DNA of 64,000 nucleotides from positions 334,025 through 398,024 of the forward strand of contig NZ_JAMOFV010000006.1 in assembly GCF_023656515.1 (NCBI RefSeq). The letters are read 5' to 3'. The notes beneath the pieces are model-generated. The model had not been told where the DNA came from. It saw nothing but the letters and a program-made list of their open reading frames with translations, and did no database searches. The translations under genes were made by a program, and so were the position numbers. This document shows, piece after piece, positions 34,782-43,865 of the stretch (positions within the stretch are counted from its first letter, which is position 1; each line of letters begins with the position of its first letter). Source of the DNA: Clostridium swellfunianum. Its GTDB lineage: Bacteria; Bacillota; Clostridia; Clostridiales; Clostridiaceae.

Positions 34782-35062
34782 CAGCAAATCCCTTCGATAA
34801 TATAGTGATTTCATTATACAATAAATTATAATATTAAAAATCATTAAAAACTATTAAAGTAATATATAACATCAAATTATTAATGAAGTATCACTTTTTG
34901 CTATAAAAAAAACCAATAGTTTAAATAAGTAGTATTTAAAATGCCAATTATACAATTATGTATATATAGAATATAATTAGTAGTGTTTATTAAAAACACA
35001 ATTATGTTTCATAATAATATAGAAATAATTAAATCTATTTAAACTATACAGGGGGAAACCAA

Positions 35063-36136
35063 ATGTCACAAGAGTTATCAACTAATTCTAAGTTAGCTGT
35101 ACAGCGTAAGAAGTTATCAATAATTTTACCTATTTTATTTTTAGCAGTTGCGGTAATTGGGCTTTACATAGTAAAGTGGAATCCGTATTATGCAAAGGCA
35201 TTTAAAGCTGCAAGTACTCACTCAATAGGAAACTCTATAGTGTCGGGAAAGGTTCAGGCAGCCCCGGCTCCATCTTGGACAGCAGCTTGGGGATATACTA
35301 CAGCATATTTCACAGCTGTGTGGAAAGCAGTTGTGCTTGGTCTTTTACTAGGTTCATTAATTCAGGTTGCTATTCCTAAGAAGTGGATAAAAAAAGCACT
35401 TGGTGGAAATAACCTCAGCAATACTGCAGTTGCTGCAGGCGCATCGCTTCCAGGAATGATGTGTTCATGCTGTGCATCTCCAGTTGCAGTGGGACTTAGA
35501 AAGAGCTCAGCATCTATGAGCTCAACACTTGCGTTCTTGCTTGGAAACCCAACATTAAACCCGGCAACAATAATATTTATGGGATTTGTACTTGGATGGA
35601 AGTTTTCAATATTTAGAATAGTAATGGGGCTAGTGCTTGTTTTTGGTATTTCAACTCTAGCATCAAAGTACGGTAAAGAAGACATTATTGCTGAGAGTGC
35701 TTTAAAAAGGTTAGAAGAAACTGATGAAGAAGGAAATTTATTTGTAAGATGGCTTAAAGCTTTACTTCAGTTATCTATAGATACGATTCCAGCATATTTA
35801 ATTGTAGTTACATTACTTGGTGCAGCTAGAGCATGGTTGTTCCCAGTACTTAATGGAAACAGTGCTAACAGTATATTTGCTATTATATTGCTGGCTATCA
35901 CTGGAACACTATTTGTTATACCAACCGCTGCAGAAATTCCAATAGTTCAAACATTAATGTCCTTTGGACTAGGAACAGGTCCTGCCGCTGCGCTTTTAAT
36001 GACTTTGCCAGCTACAAGTCTGCCATCACTGCTTTTGGTCAAACGTGTATTTCCAAGAAAGGTTCTAGTGTTTGTAGGAGCTGGAGTAGCTGTTATAGGA
36101 GTTATAAGCGGTATTCTAGGAATGTTAATATTGTAA
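35063..36136 (+). CDS. ArsP/DUF318-type permease
   Basis: A 357-aa membrane protein with about eight to nine helices and the PF03773 (DUF318, ArsP) permease fold in two repeats. GMMCSCCASPVAVGLRKSS near residues 131-150 is the Cys-rich loop of the family, with a matching second segment IPTAAEIPIVQ near 285. ArsP relatives export organo-arsenicals; others are uncharacterised. It is divergent from a LysR regulator and followed by a terminator. The natural substrate is open. Confidence 0.8.
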   Translation: MSQELSTNSKLAVQRKKLSIILPILFLAVAVIGLYIVKWNPYYAKAFKAASTHSIGNSIVSGKVQAAPAPSWTAAWGYTTAYFTAVWKAVVLGLLLGSLIQVAIPKKWIKKALGGNNLSNTAVAAGASLPGMMCSCCASPVAVGLRKSSASMSSTLAFLLGNPTLNPATIIFMGFVLGWKFSIFRIVMGLVLVFGISTLASKYGKEDIIAESALKRLEETDEEGNLFVRWLKALLQLSIDTIPAYLIVVTLLGAARAWLFPVLNGNSANSIFAIILLAITGTLFVIPTAAEIPIVQTLMSFGLGTGPAAALLMTLPATSLPSLLLVKRVFPRKVLVFVGAGVAVIGVISGILGMLIL

Positions 36137-36143
36137 GAAATAC

Positions 36144-36180
36144 AAAAAGACATGAGGTTTATTCATGTCTTTTTATTTTA
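36144..36180 (+). terminator. Permease terminator
   Basis: AAAAAGACATGA and TCATGTCTTTTT form a stem over a short loop, eight nt after the stop, followed by ATTTTATTT. Confidence 0.88.
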
Positions 36181-36300
36181 TTTAAGATTGACCTGTTTTT
36201 TTCAGTAAGTATCACCAAGCATAGAATAAATTCATATATTAGTACTGGTTTGCAATTATTTTATGTAGTTGTAATTAGAATTTAATAAGGGAGATAACTT

Positions 36301-37227
36301 TTGAAGATTGATTTGGTTTTTGAGGGTGGAGGGGTTACTGGAATAAGCTATGTTGGAGCTTTTAAAGCGTTAGAAGAAAGTGGCTATAAAGCCTGCAGAT
36401 GTGCCGGAACATCAGCAGGATCTGTTATAGCAGCATTGATTGCTGCAGGGTATAACTCTAAAGAGCTAACTGAAGTACTATTTAATACAGACTTTGGAAA
36501 GTTTCTTAAGAAAACAAGTATAGGTAAAGTTCCACTAGTTGGGTTACCTTTATCTCTAATGTTTGATAAAGGCTTATATGATAGCAAAATAACTGAAAAT
36601 TGGATTGGTGAGTTGCTTGCGAAAAAAGGAAAAACAAAATTTAAACATGTAATGGAAGAAGGGAAAAGCAAGTTAAAAATAATTGCAGCAGATATAACTA
36701 GAAGAAAAATGTTGGTGCTACCTGATGATTTAACTGAATACGGAATTAATCCTTTTGAATTTGATATTTCAAAGGCTGTAAGAATGAGCTGCGCAATCCC
36801 CCTATTTTTTACTCCCTATATATTAGACTGTAGAAACAAAAGAAGCTTTATAGTTGATGGTGGATTACTAAGCAGTTTTCCTATTTGGATTTTTGATATT
36901 AGTGAGATACCTAAGTGGCCAACCTTTGGAATAAAGATAAAGAATTTATCCAGCAGTACAGCTCAAGGTAAGACTGATATAATCTCATATATAAAGGACA
37001 TAGTAACAGCACCAATAAGTCAGGATGAAGAGAATTTTATTAGGGACAAAGACTATGTAAGAACTGTTATAATTGACTATGATGGCAAGTTGGGAGCTAC
37101 AGGATTTGCTGAAGCTAATAATTTTATAAAAGATTTTTATGATAATGGGTATAACAGTACAACCAAACTTATCAAAAGCTGGGAGTTTAAAAAATATAGC
37201 AGAATGATAAATAATTGTGGAAGCTAG
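36301..37227 (+). CDS. Patatin-like phospholipase
   Basis: A 308-aa lipid acyl hydrolase. GGGVTGISYVG near residue 9 is the oxyanion loop, GTSAG near residue 40 the nucleophile Ser, and VDGG near residue 185 completes the Ser-Asp dyad. No signal peptide, so it probably acts at the inner face of the membrane. TTG start with AAGGGAG. It is flanked by terminators and looks monocistronic. Confidence 0.92.
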   Translation: MKIDLVFEGGGVTGISYVGAFKALEESGYKACRCAGTSAGSVIAALIAAGYNSKELTEVLFNTDFGKFLKKTSIGKVPLVGLPLSLMFDKGLYDSKITENWIGELLAKKGKTKFKHVMEEGKSKLKIIAADITRRKMLVLPDDLTEYGINPFEFDISKAVRMSCAIPLFFTPYILDCRNKRSFIVDGGLLSSFPIWIFDISEIPKWPTFGIKIKNLSSSTAQGKTDIISYIKDIVTAPISQDEENFIRDKDYVRTVIIDYDGKLGATGFAEANNFIKDFYDNGYNSTTKLIKSWEFKKYSRMINNCGS

Positions 37228-37228
37228 T

Positions 37229-37262
37229 AAAAACTGCCTTAATTCGAGGCAGTTTTTACTAT
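37229..37262 (+). terminator. Patatin gene terminator
   Basis: AAAACTGCCT (37231-37240) pairs with AGGCAGTTTTT (37248-37258), starting two nt after the patatin gene ends. Confidence 0.85.
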
Positions 37263-37372
37263 GGATATAAACTTTTAATAAATATTTATTATATCTTGTA
37301 GAAAAATATACCAAGTCAGAAAATTATGTGTTAATATAAAATTATAATTATAGCTAAACGGAGGAGTCTACA

Positions 37373-39652
37373 ATGGAAATGACTTATGATGAAAAGACCT
37401 CAGTGAAACAAAAAGACAACCTGATACTTACTTATTTTGTAACTTTAGCTGGAGCTATAGTTACGTCTTTTTTTATGCATTCTTCTTGGATTAGGTATAT
37501 AAATGTATATCATACAATTTTGGAGCTTTTTTGTGTATTTATAGCTCTATCAATATTTTTGTCCAGCTGGTATAACTACCAAAGAATTTCTTTCAGTAAA
37601 CAAATACTAGGATTCGGATTTTTAACAGTTGCTGTATTTGATGCACTGCATACCTTTTATTTTTTAAGACTTGACTTAACAGCTTCAAGTTATTTTGACC
37701 TATCCACCAGGTATTGGATAATTGGAAGGCTTGTAGAGGCCATAGTTATACTTATTCTTGTTAGAGATATAAACCTCAAGGCAAATGTAGGCAAGCTGTG
37801 GGCCTTGGTCATTACATTAATAATAACCTTGGGAGCTATTTGTTTTTTAAATGTATATCATGATTATTTACCTGTTCTATTAACTGATAAAGGAGTAACA
37901 CCTATAAAGGTAGTTTTAGAATATTTAGTAATATTGCTCTGTACCATAAGTTTGTATATGACAAAGAAAAAGCTCAACAGTGATGAAAATATTCAATATA
38001 AATACATATTCTTATCACTACTTACTATGATACCTTCCGAGATACTTTTTACTCTTTACAGTGATGTAAGTTCAGTTGTATGGACCATTGGACATGTCTT
38101 AAAGATAGTATCTTATTATTTTTTGTTTAAAGGGATTTATGTAAGTTCTATTATTTATTCATATATAAAACTTGAAGCTCATCATGAAGAAGTTGAAAGA
38201 GCTCATGAGGAAATCAAAGCGATGACGGACACGTTAAATGATATCCTTGACTCTTTGCCTACAGCAGTTTATATGTATGATGAAAATAGCAGGATTAAAT
38301 ATGTAAATAAAAAATTTGAAGAATTGTTTGGCTGCAGTAAGAATGATATTTGTGGTATGACAACAGAGCGGTCATTAAGTATAATTATTCCTAAAGAGAA
38401 TGAACCAAGGCTTTTAACAGATAGAGTTTTGGAAGGTGACATTACTGCTTCAAAGATTGTAAAAACATATAGAACTTTATATGGGGAGTATAAAAAGCTG
38501 TCGATAACCTCCCAAAAGATTAGTGGTGGTGCAATAGCCCTTATTAGAGAGGCAAAGGAAGAGCAGGAGTTGTCAAATCTTAATCTCCAGACAGAGGCTA
38601 TACTAAACTCTGTCAGCAACTGCGTGTTGATGATTGATAATAATAAAAATATTGTATTATGTAATAAGGCGCTTGAAGAACTTGTGGGAATAGATAAAAC
38701 AAAGCTTATAGGAATGAATATTGATGAACTTAATAAGATAATAAATTTTGATGCACAATATTTAACTGATATTATGCTTCAGGAAGATGCAGATGAGCAA
38801 GTGTACGAGGCTTCACTTATAACTCCAGGAGGAAGTAAAAAAGAAATAATAATTTATCTTTCTGCTATAAAAAATGTTGAAGGTGAAGTAATAGGCGGAA
38901 TTAGCGTTTCAACTGATGTTACCGAGCAAAAGAAAGAGCAGCTTAAAATACAACAGCAAGAAAAGCTTGCACTTTTAGGACAACTAGGCGCAGGCATAGT
39001 GCATGAAACTAGAAATTTTTTAACTACAATAAAAGGCAGATGTCAATTGGTCGAATTTTTAGCTGAAGAACCAAAACTTAAGGAATATGCTAAAAAAATA
39101 AATAATGATATGGATGAAATAAACAGAATTATTAGCGAATTTTTATTTTTATCTAAACCAAGAGAAACAGAGTTAGAGGAAGTATCTATGTATGATATCG
39201 TTCAATCTATTAAGAACATAGTTGAGACTTCTTCTCTTGTTAGAGGTGTAGATGTAGGCATGGAGGTATCTAGAGAAGAGAGATATCTAATGTGCGATGA
39301 GGTTCAAATAAAGCAGGTTATACTGAATATATGTAAAAATGCTGTAGACGCTATGGCTGGAGTGGAGTGTCCTAAACTATCTATTGTTACTGGTTATAAT
39401 GAAGATAACAATGAGATGTTTATAAGAATTGCTGATAACGGAGCAGGCATGACTGAGGAACAGCTTGACAAAATAGGAACAATGTTTTATACAACTAAAA
39501 AGACTGGAACAGGCTTGGGGTTGAATGTATGTTATCAAATAATAAAAGAGCATAAGGGAAGGATTGAGGTAGAAAGCAAATTAGGCGAAGGTACAATATT
39601 TACAGTAGTAATACCTTGTATTGACGATGAAGAGCTAGAGGACGTAATATAA
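37373..39652 (+). CDS. Orphan membrane sensor histidine kinase (MASE3-PAS)
   Basis: A 759-aa kinase. An N-terminal MASE3-type membrane module with seven or eight helices (about residues 17-265, with the AVFDALHTFYF and YWIIGRLVEA segments), a coiled coil, two PAS domains (about 290-400 and 410-520), then HisKA with phospho-His in GIVHETRNFLTT near residue 545 and a HATPase domain with N, G1 (DNGAGM) and G2 (GTGLGL) boxes. No response regulator is adjacent. Orphan kinases of this architecture phosphorylate Spo0A in clostridia; this is a plausible but unproven role here. Confidence 0.9.
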   Translation: MEMTYDEKTSVKQKDNLILTYFVTLAGAIVTSFFMHSSWIRYINVYHTILELFCVFIALSIFLSSWYNYQRISFSKQILGFGFLTVAVFDALHTFYFLRLDLTASSYFDLSTRYWIIGRLVEAIVILILVRDINLKANVGKLWALVITLIITLGAICFLNVYHDYLPVLLTDKGVTPIKVVLEYLVILLCTISLYMTKKKLNSDENIQYKYIFLSLLTMIPSEILFTLYSDVSSVVWTIGHVLKIVSYYFLFKGIYVSSIIYSYIKLEAHHEEVERAHEEIKAMTDTLNDILDSLPTAVYMYDENSRIKYVNKKFEELFGCSKNDICGMTTERSLSIIIPKENEPRLLTDRVLEGDITASKIVKTYRTLYGEYKKLSITSQKISGGAIALIREAKEEQELSNLNLQTEAILNSVSNCVLMIDNNKNIVLCNKALEELVGIDKTKLIGMNIDELNKIINFDAQYLTDIMLQEDADEQVYEASLITPGGSKKEIIIYLSAIKNVEGEVIGGISVSTDVTEQKKEQLKIQQQEKLALLGQLGAGIVHETRNFLTTIKGRCQLVEFLAEEPKLKEYAKKINNDMDEINRIISEFLFLSKPRETELEEVSMYDIVQSIKNIVETSSLVRGVDVGMEVSREERYLMCDEVQIKQVILNICKNAVDAMAGVECPKLSIVTGYNEDNNEMFIRIADNGAGMTEEQLDKIGTMFYTTKKTGTGLGLNVCYQIIKEHKGRIEVESKLGEGTIFTVVIPCIDDEELEDVI

Positions 39653-39673
39653 GAAGTCGCCATTAATAAGGAG

Positions 39674-39722
39674 AAGCTTAAAGGACATTTATTTATAAAA
39701 CAACCTTTAAGCTTTTTTTCTT
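39674..39722 (+). terminator. Sensor kinase terminator
   Basis: AAGCTTAAAGG and CCTTTAAGCTT form an 11-bp stem around a 19-nt A-rich loop, followed by seven T. Confidence 0.8.
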
Positions 39723-39827
39723 TACATATAAAAAGTTAACAAGTTAACAATATAAAAATTTAAAAATTTAACCATATAAAAATATAAGAATATGTACTTT
39801 TTATTATAACTAAGAGATTATAATATA

Positions 39828-40259
39828 TTAGCATTTCCATTTGAATATTAATATTCCAACAATCATAACAACTACACCGATAATCTTGCTGGTTCCGAAG
39901 GCTACTTTGACAGAATCGAATAGCCCAAAGGCATCAATCAAGGCGGCGGCTGTAAGTTGAGCAATAAGTATTATAGTTATAGCGCAGGTTGGGCCGAGAG
40001 ATTTAATTCCCATCATAACAGTAATAATTATAACAACCCCTAGTGCTCCACCTAATAGATACAATTTGTTTGCATCTTTTATGTTTTTGAAGCTTCCATT
40101 TCCGACTATAAAGAGAGCGATTAGACTTAATATAAGTCCTGTAGCCTGAACGATAACGTTGGTTTCCCAGGTGCCGATTTTATCTCCAAGCCTTGTATTA
40201 AAGACCCCTTGAAGGCTCATAGCTACACCTGCCACAATAGAGAGAATTACGCCTAGCAT
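39828..40259 (-). CDS. YdcZ-type DMT transporter (DUF606)
   Basis: A 143-aa membrane protein with five hydrophobic helices. It has the half-size DMT/EamA fold of DUF606 with the motif LQGVFNTRLG after the first helix. Such small proteins usually act as dimers; substrate unknown. It has its own GGAAGGTG site. Short AT direct repeats (AAGTTAAC twice, AAAAATTT twice) lie in the space downstream, at about 39730-39770. Confidence 0.8.
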   Translation of the reverse strand: MLGVILSIVAGVAMSLQGVFNTRLGDKIGTWETNVIVQATGLILSLIALFIVGNGSFKNIKDANKLYLLGGALGVVIIITVMMGIKSLGPTCAITIILIAQLTAAALIDAFGLFDSVKVAFGTSKIIGVVVMIVGILIFKWKC

Positions 40260-40407
40260 AAAAAATCACCTTCCAAGTATATATTTTAGTAAGCTTAAAG
40301 ATTTTCAGCCTGTCATCTTAGTTTATACAAAACTAAAGATTTTATTTGCTGACTTTTAAAGCTTAGATACATATTCTATGAAGGTGAAAAAATTATTTCA
40401 TATTTAG

Positions 40408-40866
40408 TTATGCCGTATATAATTTGTTGTTACTGTTTAGTATGTCATCTTCTGTAAAGCCATAAGCTAAGCTAAGGCTTAGAAGAGCCTCCATCAAGGT
40501 TATGTAATTATCCCTTGAGGAACATACCATAAAGTCGTTTAAATCAATAAACATATTTAAAAATTGATCTGTTAGTTCATATTCGATATCATTAACATCA
40601 AATTCTGTTTCTGTAAAACCTTTTTCAATACCAATACTAAATAAAATATATAGACAGTCTATGTATTTTTCTAGTACTCTTCTTGCAACTGATGATTTTT
40701 TAGATACCCAAAACTTAAAGCACTGGGTTTCATTTGCTAGTTCACCAATCTTAACATGCAAGGCTAATATCTTTTGTGTAAGCAAAGGTTTCCCTTGTAC
40801 GTCTAGTCTATCCTGCATTCCACTATCAAGCTTTCTTTGAAACTCATATAATTTTTCTAAGTTCAT
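40408..40866 (-). CDS. Dimeric all-alpha dUTPase
   Basis: A 152-aa helical NTP pyrophosphatase of the dUTPase-2 family. The metal-binding ExxE pattern is visible in KIGELANET near residue 40, with a second acidic pair in EKYIDCLYI near residue 65, followed by a W-containing contact. It cleaves dUTP to dUMP and keeps uracil out of DNA. Phage and Firmicutes share this form. Monocistronic. Confidence 0.8.
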   Translation of the reverse strand: MNLEKLYEFQRKLDSGMQDRLDVQGKPLLTQKILALHVKIGELANETQCFKFWVSKKSSVARRVLEKYIDCLYILFSIGIEKGFTETEFDVNDIEYELTDQFLNMFIDLNDFMVCSSRDNYITLMEALLSLSLAYGFTEDDILNSNNKLYTA

Positions 40867-41090
40867 ATAAAGAGCCGCCTTTCTTCTTAGCAGATGTTGT
40901 ACAAATAGTATTTTAAATCTCTACTATCTATTTTACATAAAATCATTGAATTTTGAAAGTTGTGAAAAAGTTTACAGCAAAAATATTTTTTTAACTTTCA
41001 TAAATGTTTAGATATGTGCATTAATTTGGAATAAATTTATGCAAATGATGTAAGTTGATGAAAGATATGTTTCAAAAATGGCATTAATAA

Positions 41091-41112
41091 AAGGAACTCA
41101 TATGAGTTCCTT
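41091..41112 (-). terminator. Terminator of DUF3783/PPIase unit
   Basis: AAGGAACTCAT and ATGAGTTCCTT form a perfect palindromic stem; on the minus strand it continues with TTATTAAT. It follows the stop at 41118 by six nt. Confidence 0.65.
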
Positions 41113-41117
41113 AAAGG

Positions 41118-41513
41118 TTATCCTTGTGCTCTTTGCTGCATATATCTTCTAGCTTGCTCTCTTTCTTCCATGAGATGCTCTAAAAGATAGTGAAATTCCC
41201 AATCAGTTGAGGTTGGAGTAACAACAGCAAGGATTGGTTTTATATTTTTATTTGAACGTATTGTTCTTATTGCCGTATCTAGTTCGTAATCTGTAAAATT
41301 ATTAAACAATATTACTTTCTCGTCAGGCAATTGCTTATCGTATGTATCAAGGATAGGTCCATCGATTATGTCTCTAACCTTCATACTAGCCATGTTTTTT
41401 TTGATAACTTTATAAGAAGGAAGTTCAAGCTCTTCGATCATGGTATCTAAAAAAGCTCTTTCATCTTCTTCAAGGCCATATATAAGCATCATTTTGTTAT
41501 TATCCAAAACCAT
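41118..41513 (-). CDS. DUF3783 protein
   Basis: A 131-aa cytoplasmic protein. The signature near residue 95, LAVVTPTSTDWEFHYLLEHLMEE, and a central VILFNNFTDYELD match DUF3783, a family of unknown function in clostridia. It begins 29 nt after the cyclophilin stop with AAGGAAGGGAG and probably shares its transcript. Confidence 0.75.
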   Translation of the reverse strand: MVLDNNKMMLIYGLEEDERAFLDTMIEELELPSYKVIKKNMASMKVRDIIDGPILDTYDKQLPDEKVILFNNFTDYELDTAIRTIRSNKNIKPILAVVTPTSTDWEFHYLLEHLMEEREQARRYMQQRAQG

Positions 41514-41542
41514 TCATCTCCCTTCCTTTTAGGAGTGGCATA

Positions 41543-42061
41543 CTACATTTTTTCAGGTTCGCCGTATTCTACTCCAAAAGTATCAACTGTAACTTCTTCC
41601 ATTACTTGATCTTCATAAGGTTTGTCTCTAAAGTCTCTCTTAACGCTAACTATTTGCTTAGCAACATCTTCGCCCTCAATAAGCTTTCCAAAGGAAGCAT
41701 ACTGTCCATCTAAATGAGGAGCATCAGCTACCATTATGAAGAATTGACTTCCTGCAGAGTTAGGATGTGCAGATCTTGCCATTGATAAAACGCCTGTAGT
41801 GTGAGTTAAGTCATTTTTAAATTTGTTTGAACTGAATTCACCCTTTATTGAGTAGCCAGGTCCCCCTGTTCCGTTTCCGGATGGGTCTCCTCCTTGAATC
41901 ATGAAACCAGGAATTACTCTATGGAATATTAATCCGTTGTAAAAACCCTTGCTTACTAGACTTATAAAATTTTTAACGGTGTTAGGAGCTATCTCTGGAT
42001 ATAGTTCAGCTTTCATAACTCCGCCATCTTTCATTTTGAATGTAACTATAGGATTTGTCAT
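41543..42061 (-). CDS. Cyclophilin-type peptidyl-prolyl isomerase
   Basis: A 172-aa single-domain cyclophilin. FHRVIPGFMIQGGDP (with the catalytic Arg), GSQFFIM and the LDGQYASFGKL segment are all intact. It has no signal peptide and should act in the cytoplasm on proline bonds of folding proteins. GGAGAG precedes the ATG. Confidence 0.95.
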   Translation of the reverse strand: MTNPIVTFKMKDGGVMKAELYPEIAPNTVKNFISLVSKGFYNGLIFHRVIPGFMIQGGDPSGNGTGGPGYSIKGEFSSNKFKNDLTHTTGVLSMARSAHPNSAGSQFFIMVADAPHLDGQYASFGKLIEGEDVAKQIVSVKRDFRDKPYEDQVMEEVTVDTFGVEYGEPEKM

Positions 42062-42150
42062 AAATTTCTCTCCTTTACTTGTAAGTACCTTTTAGTAGTT
42101 ATTACCATGATGGATATAATTATACAATAATTAGGCAAAAAGGTGAAGAA

Positions 42151-42173
42151 CCCTCTGATAACATATCAGAGGG
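42151..42173 (-). terminator. Terminator of the 42192 gene
   Basis: CCCTCTGATA and its complement form a perfect 10-bp stem with a short loop; on the minus strand it is followed by TTCTTCACCTTTTT. Confidence 0.75.
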
Positions 42174-42191
42174 CCATAAAGGAACCTATAA

Positions 42192-42596
42192 TTAAAATTC
42201 TTCTACGCTCCAATCTATGCTTAATGCTGCTTCATTAATAGCTTTTTCAGCTTCTATCACGAGGCTCCCACCTGGAAGTAGTATTGCGTAGTTATTTTTA
42301 AATAAGTTTTCGCTATTTTTAATTGTAGCTAACTCTCTATGCTCTGCATCAGGTTTAATAGAAAGCTCCTGAGCTATTTGAAGAGAACTAACCTGCCTAG
42401 AAAGTTCTGGTGAATCTAAATTATCTGCTGATAGAAGCTTTAAAACATTATTATCTTTAAGTTTGAGATTTAATTCGTGTAGTGTGTATACACACTTACT
42501 GTCAATTGGGTTTGTCAGCGTCAGGTATCTATATAGAATATCATCCTTTATGTTTACGGTAGAGTTATTATTAGATTCCTTATAGCTTCTGTACAT
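42192..42596 (-). CDS. Hypothetical protein, about 134 aa
   Basis: I do not recognise this protein. It has no membrane segment; the central region (ELSRQVSSLQIAQELSIKPD) is helical and acidic, and the C-terminus ends in a Trp-containing DWSVEEF. The frame is open to 42653 with a GTG start; I prefer the ATG at 42596, though the ribosome binding site there (GAGGAAAGAGAG) is not ideal. It lies between murI and the cyclophilin gene and has its own terminator. Confidence 0.5.
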   Translation of the reverse strand: MYRSYKESNNNSTVNIKDDILYRYLTLTNPIDSKCVYTLHELNLKLKDNNVLKLLSADNLDSPELSRQVSSLQIAQELSIKPDAEHRELATIKNSENLFKNNYAILLPGGSLVIEAEKAINEAALSIDWSVEEF

Positions 42597-42726
42597 GTTT
42601 ATCTCTCTTTCCTCTGAGTACTTTTTTAGCCAAAAAACCTTCAACTGCATCACCTTATTTCCATTGTTTTTATAGTTTAATGTATTCTAATGGAATAAAA
42701 TGTGTTCATAATGAATATAATTTTGG

Positions 42727-42755
42727 CTAAAAAAATAAGCCCAGACGGGCTTTCG
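42727..42755 (-). terminator. murI terminator
   Basis: AAGCCC and GGGCTT enclose a 4-nt loop; the minus strand continues with ATTTTTTT. Confidence 0.8.
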
Positions 42756-42760
42756 AGTAT

Positions 42761-43546
42761 TTAATATTCCAGTAGTCTATAACTGAGTTTTAAAAGTTCT
42801 TCGTCATTAGATGAATTAATTATTTCAACAGTGCCGCCTTTATCTTGTTTGTTTAAAGCACCCATATTAGATAACTGTCTTCTTAGCTGCTTCACTGTTC
42901 CCAGGCTTCCATCTATTATTTCTGCATCTTTAGTTACAACGCTTAAAAGCTCATTTTTAATAAATGGATAGTGAGTGCAGCCTAACACTACAGAACTCAA
43001 ATCTCCATTTAAATAGGGCTTAAGTTTTTCATTAAGGTATGAATTTACTCTTTCTCCCTCTATTATTCCGCTTTCAATAAGCTCAACTAGACCGGCGCAA
43101 GGCATAGGGACTATGTCTGCTCTATCTTTATAACTCTTCATAAGATTGCTAAATTTTGTTTCGGCCAAGGTCATAGGAGTAGCCATAATTATAATCTTAC
43201 CTTTTCTGTTAAGCTCTACTGCTGGTTTTAATGCCGGCTCAATACCTATAATAGGCACGTTTGTATAATTAGTTCTTAAATCCTCTATAGCTGCACTTGT
43301 TGCAGTATTGCAAGCAATTACAATAGCTTTAACACCTTTCGATAGCAAAAAGTCTACAGCTTTAAAGGTGAGGTCTTTAACCTCATCAACTTTTTTCGTT
43401 CCATAAGGTGCATTCTTGGAATCGCCAAAATATATATAGTTTTCGTAAGGAAGCAGCTTAACAGCCTCTTTGAGAACACTTATGCCACCAACACCTGAAT
43501 CGAAAAAACCTATTGGCATACTGTTTTTTTGTAATACTTCACCCAC
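42761..43546 (-). CDS. murI: Glutamate racemase
   Basis: It makes D-glutamate for peptidoglycan. The two catalytic cysteines are in IACNTAT (near residue 77) and GCTHYP (near 188); [10 protein letters not shown] at the start and [10 protein letters not shown] complete the signature. Length is 261 aa with the GTG start at 43546, seven bases after GGAGGT; a GTG three codons earlier overlaps that site. Confidence 0.95.
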   Translation of the reverse strand: MGEVLQKNSMPIGFFDSGVGGISVLKEAVKLLPYENYIYFGDSKNAPYGTKKVDEVKDLTFKAVDFLLSKGVKAIVIACNTATSAAIEDLRTNYTNVPIIGIEPALKPAVELNRKGKIIIMATPMTLAETKFSNLMKSYKDRADIVPMPCAGLVELIESGIIEGERVNSYLNEKLKPYLNGDLSSVVLGCTHYPFIKNELLSVVTKDAEIIDGSLGTVKQLRRQLSNMGALNKQDKGGTVEIINSSNDEELLKLSYRLLEY

Positions 43547-43865
43547 TAATTCCACCTCCGTAGGTATAGGTCGAATCCTTCATTAAAATATTATACTCTT
43601 TTTCATAATGTTTGTGTATAAAAAATATTTAAATTAGGTTTTAAGGTGATTGTTAATAAAAGATATTTTAAATGCACATAAAAAATTAAAATGCATATGT
43701 TTACATTTAACAAATTATCAAAAATACACTTGTTTATAATTTATTAATTAATAAATTAATAAAAAGCGGAAATATTTTTTTGGAATTATACAGAATTTTA
43801 GTGTCAGCGCTATAATGACATTAATAAGAGAGTATGTATTTGAGAATTATGGAGGCGTAAAAATT
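43547..43865. other. Intergenic region before glutamine synthetase
   Basis: About 320 bases with divergent promoters. A TATAAT at 43811-43816 lies 50 nt before the synthetase ATG, and it is inside the palindrome listed at 43802. No ORF, tRNA or clear riboswitch was seen. Confidence 0.5.
43802..43820. promoter_or_regulatory. Palindrome over the glutamine synthetase -10 box
   Basis: TGTCA (43802-43806) and TGACA (43816-43820) form a perfect 5-bp inverted repeat with a 9-nt spacer that contains TATAAT. The half sites resemble GlnR/TnrA boxes, but the known spacing is shorter, so assignment to GlnR is doubtful. A repressor binding here would block the promoter. Confidence 0.35.

Noticed and set aside
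39721-39800. Short AT direct repeats as a CRISPR-like array
   Set aside because: Units are only about eight bases and adjacent, with no spacers and no cas genes.
43802-43820. GlnR/TnrA box
   Set aside because: The spacer is nine rather than the shorter known distance; listed only as an unassigned palindrome.
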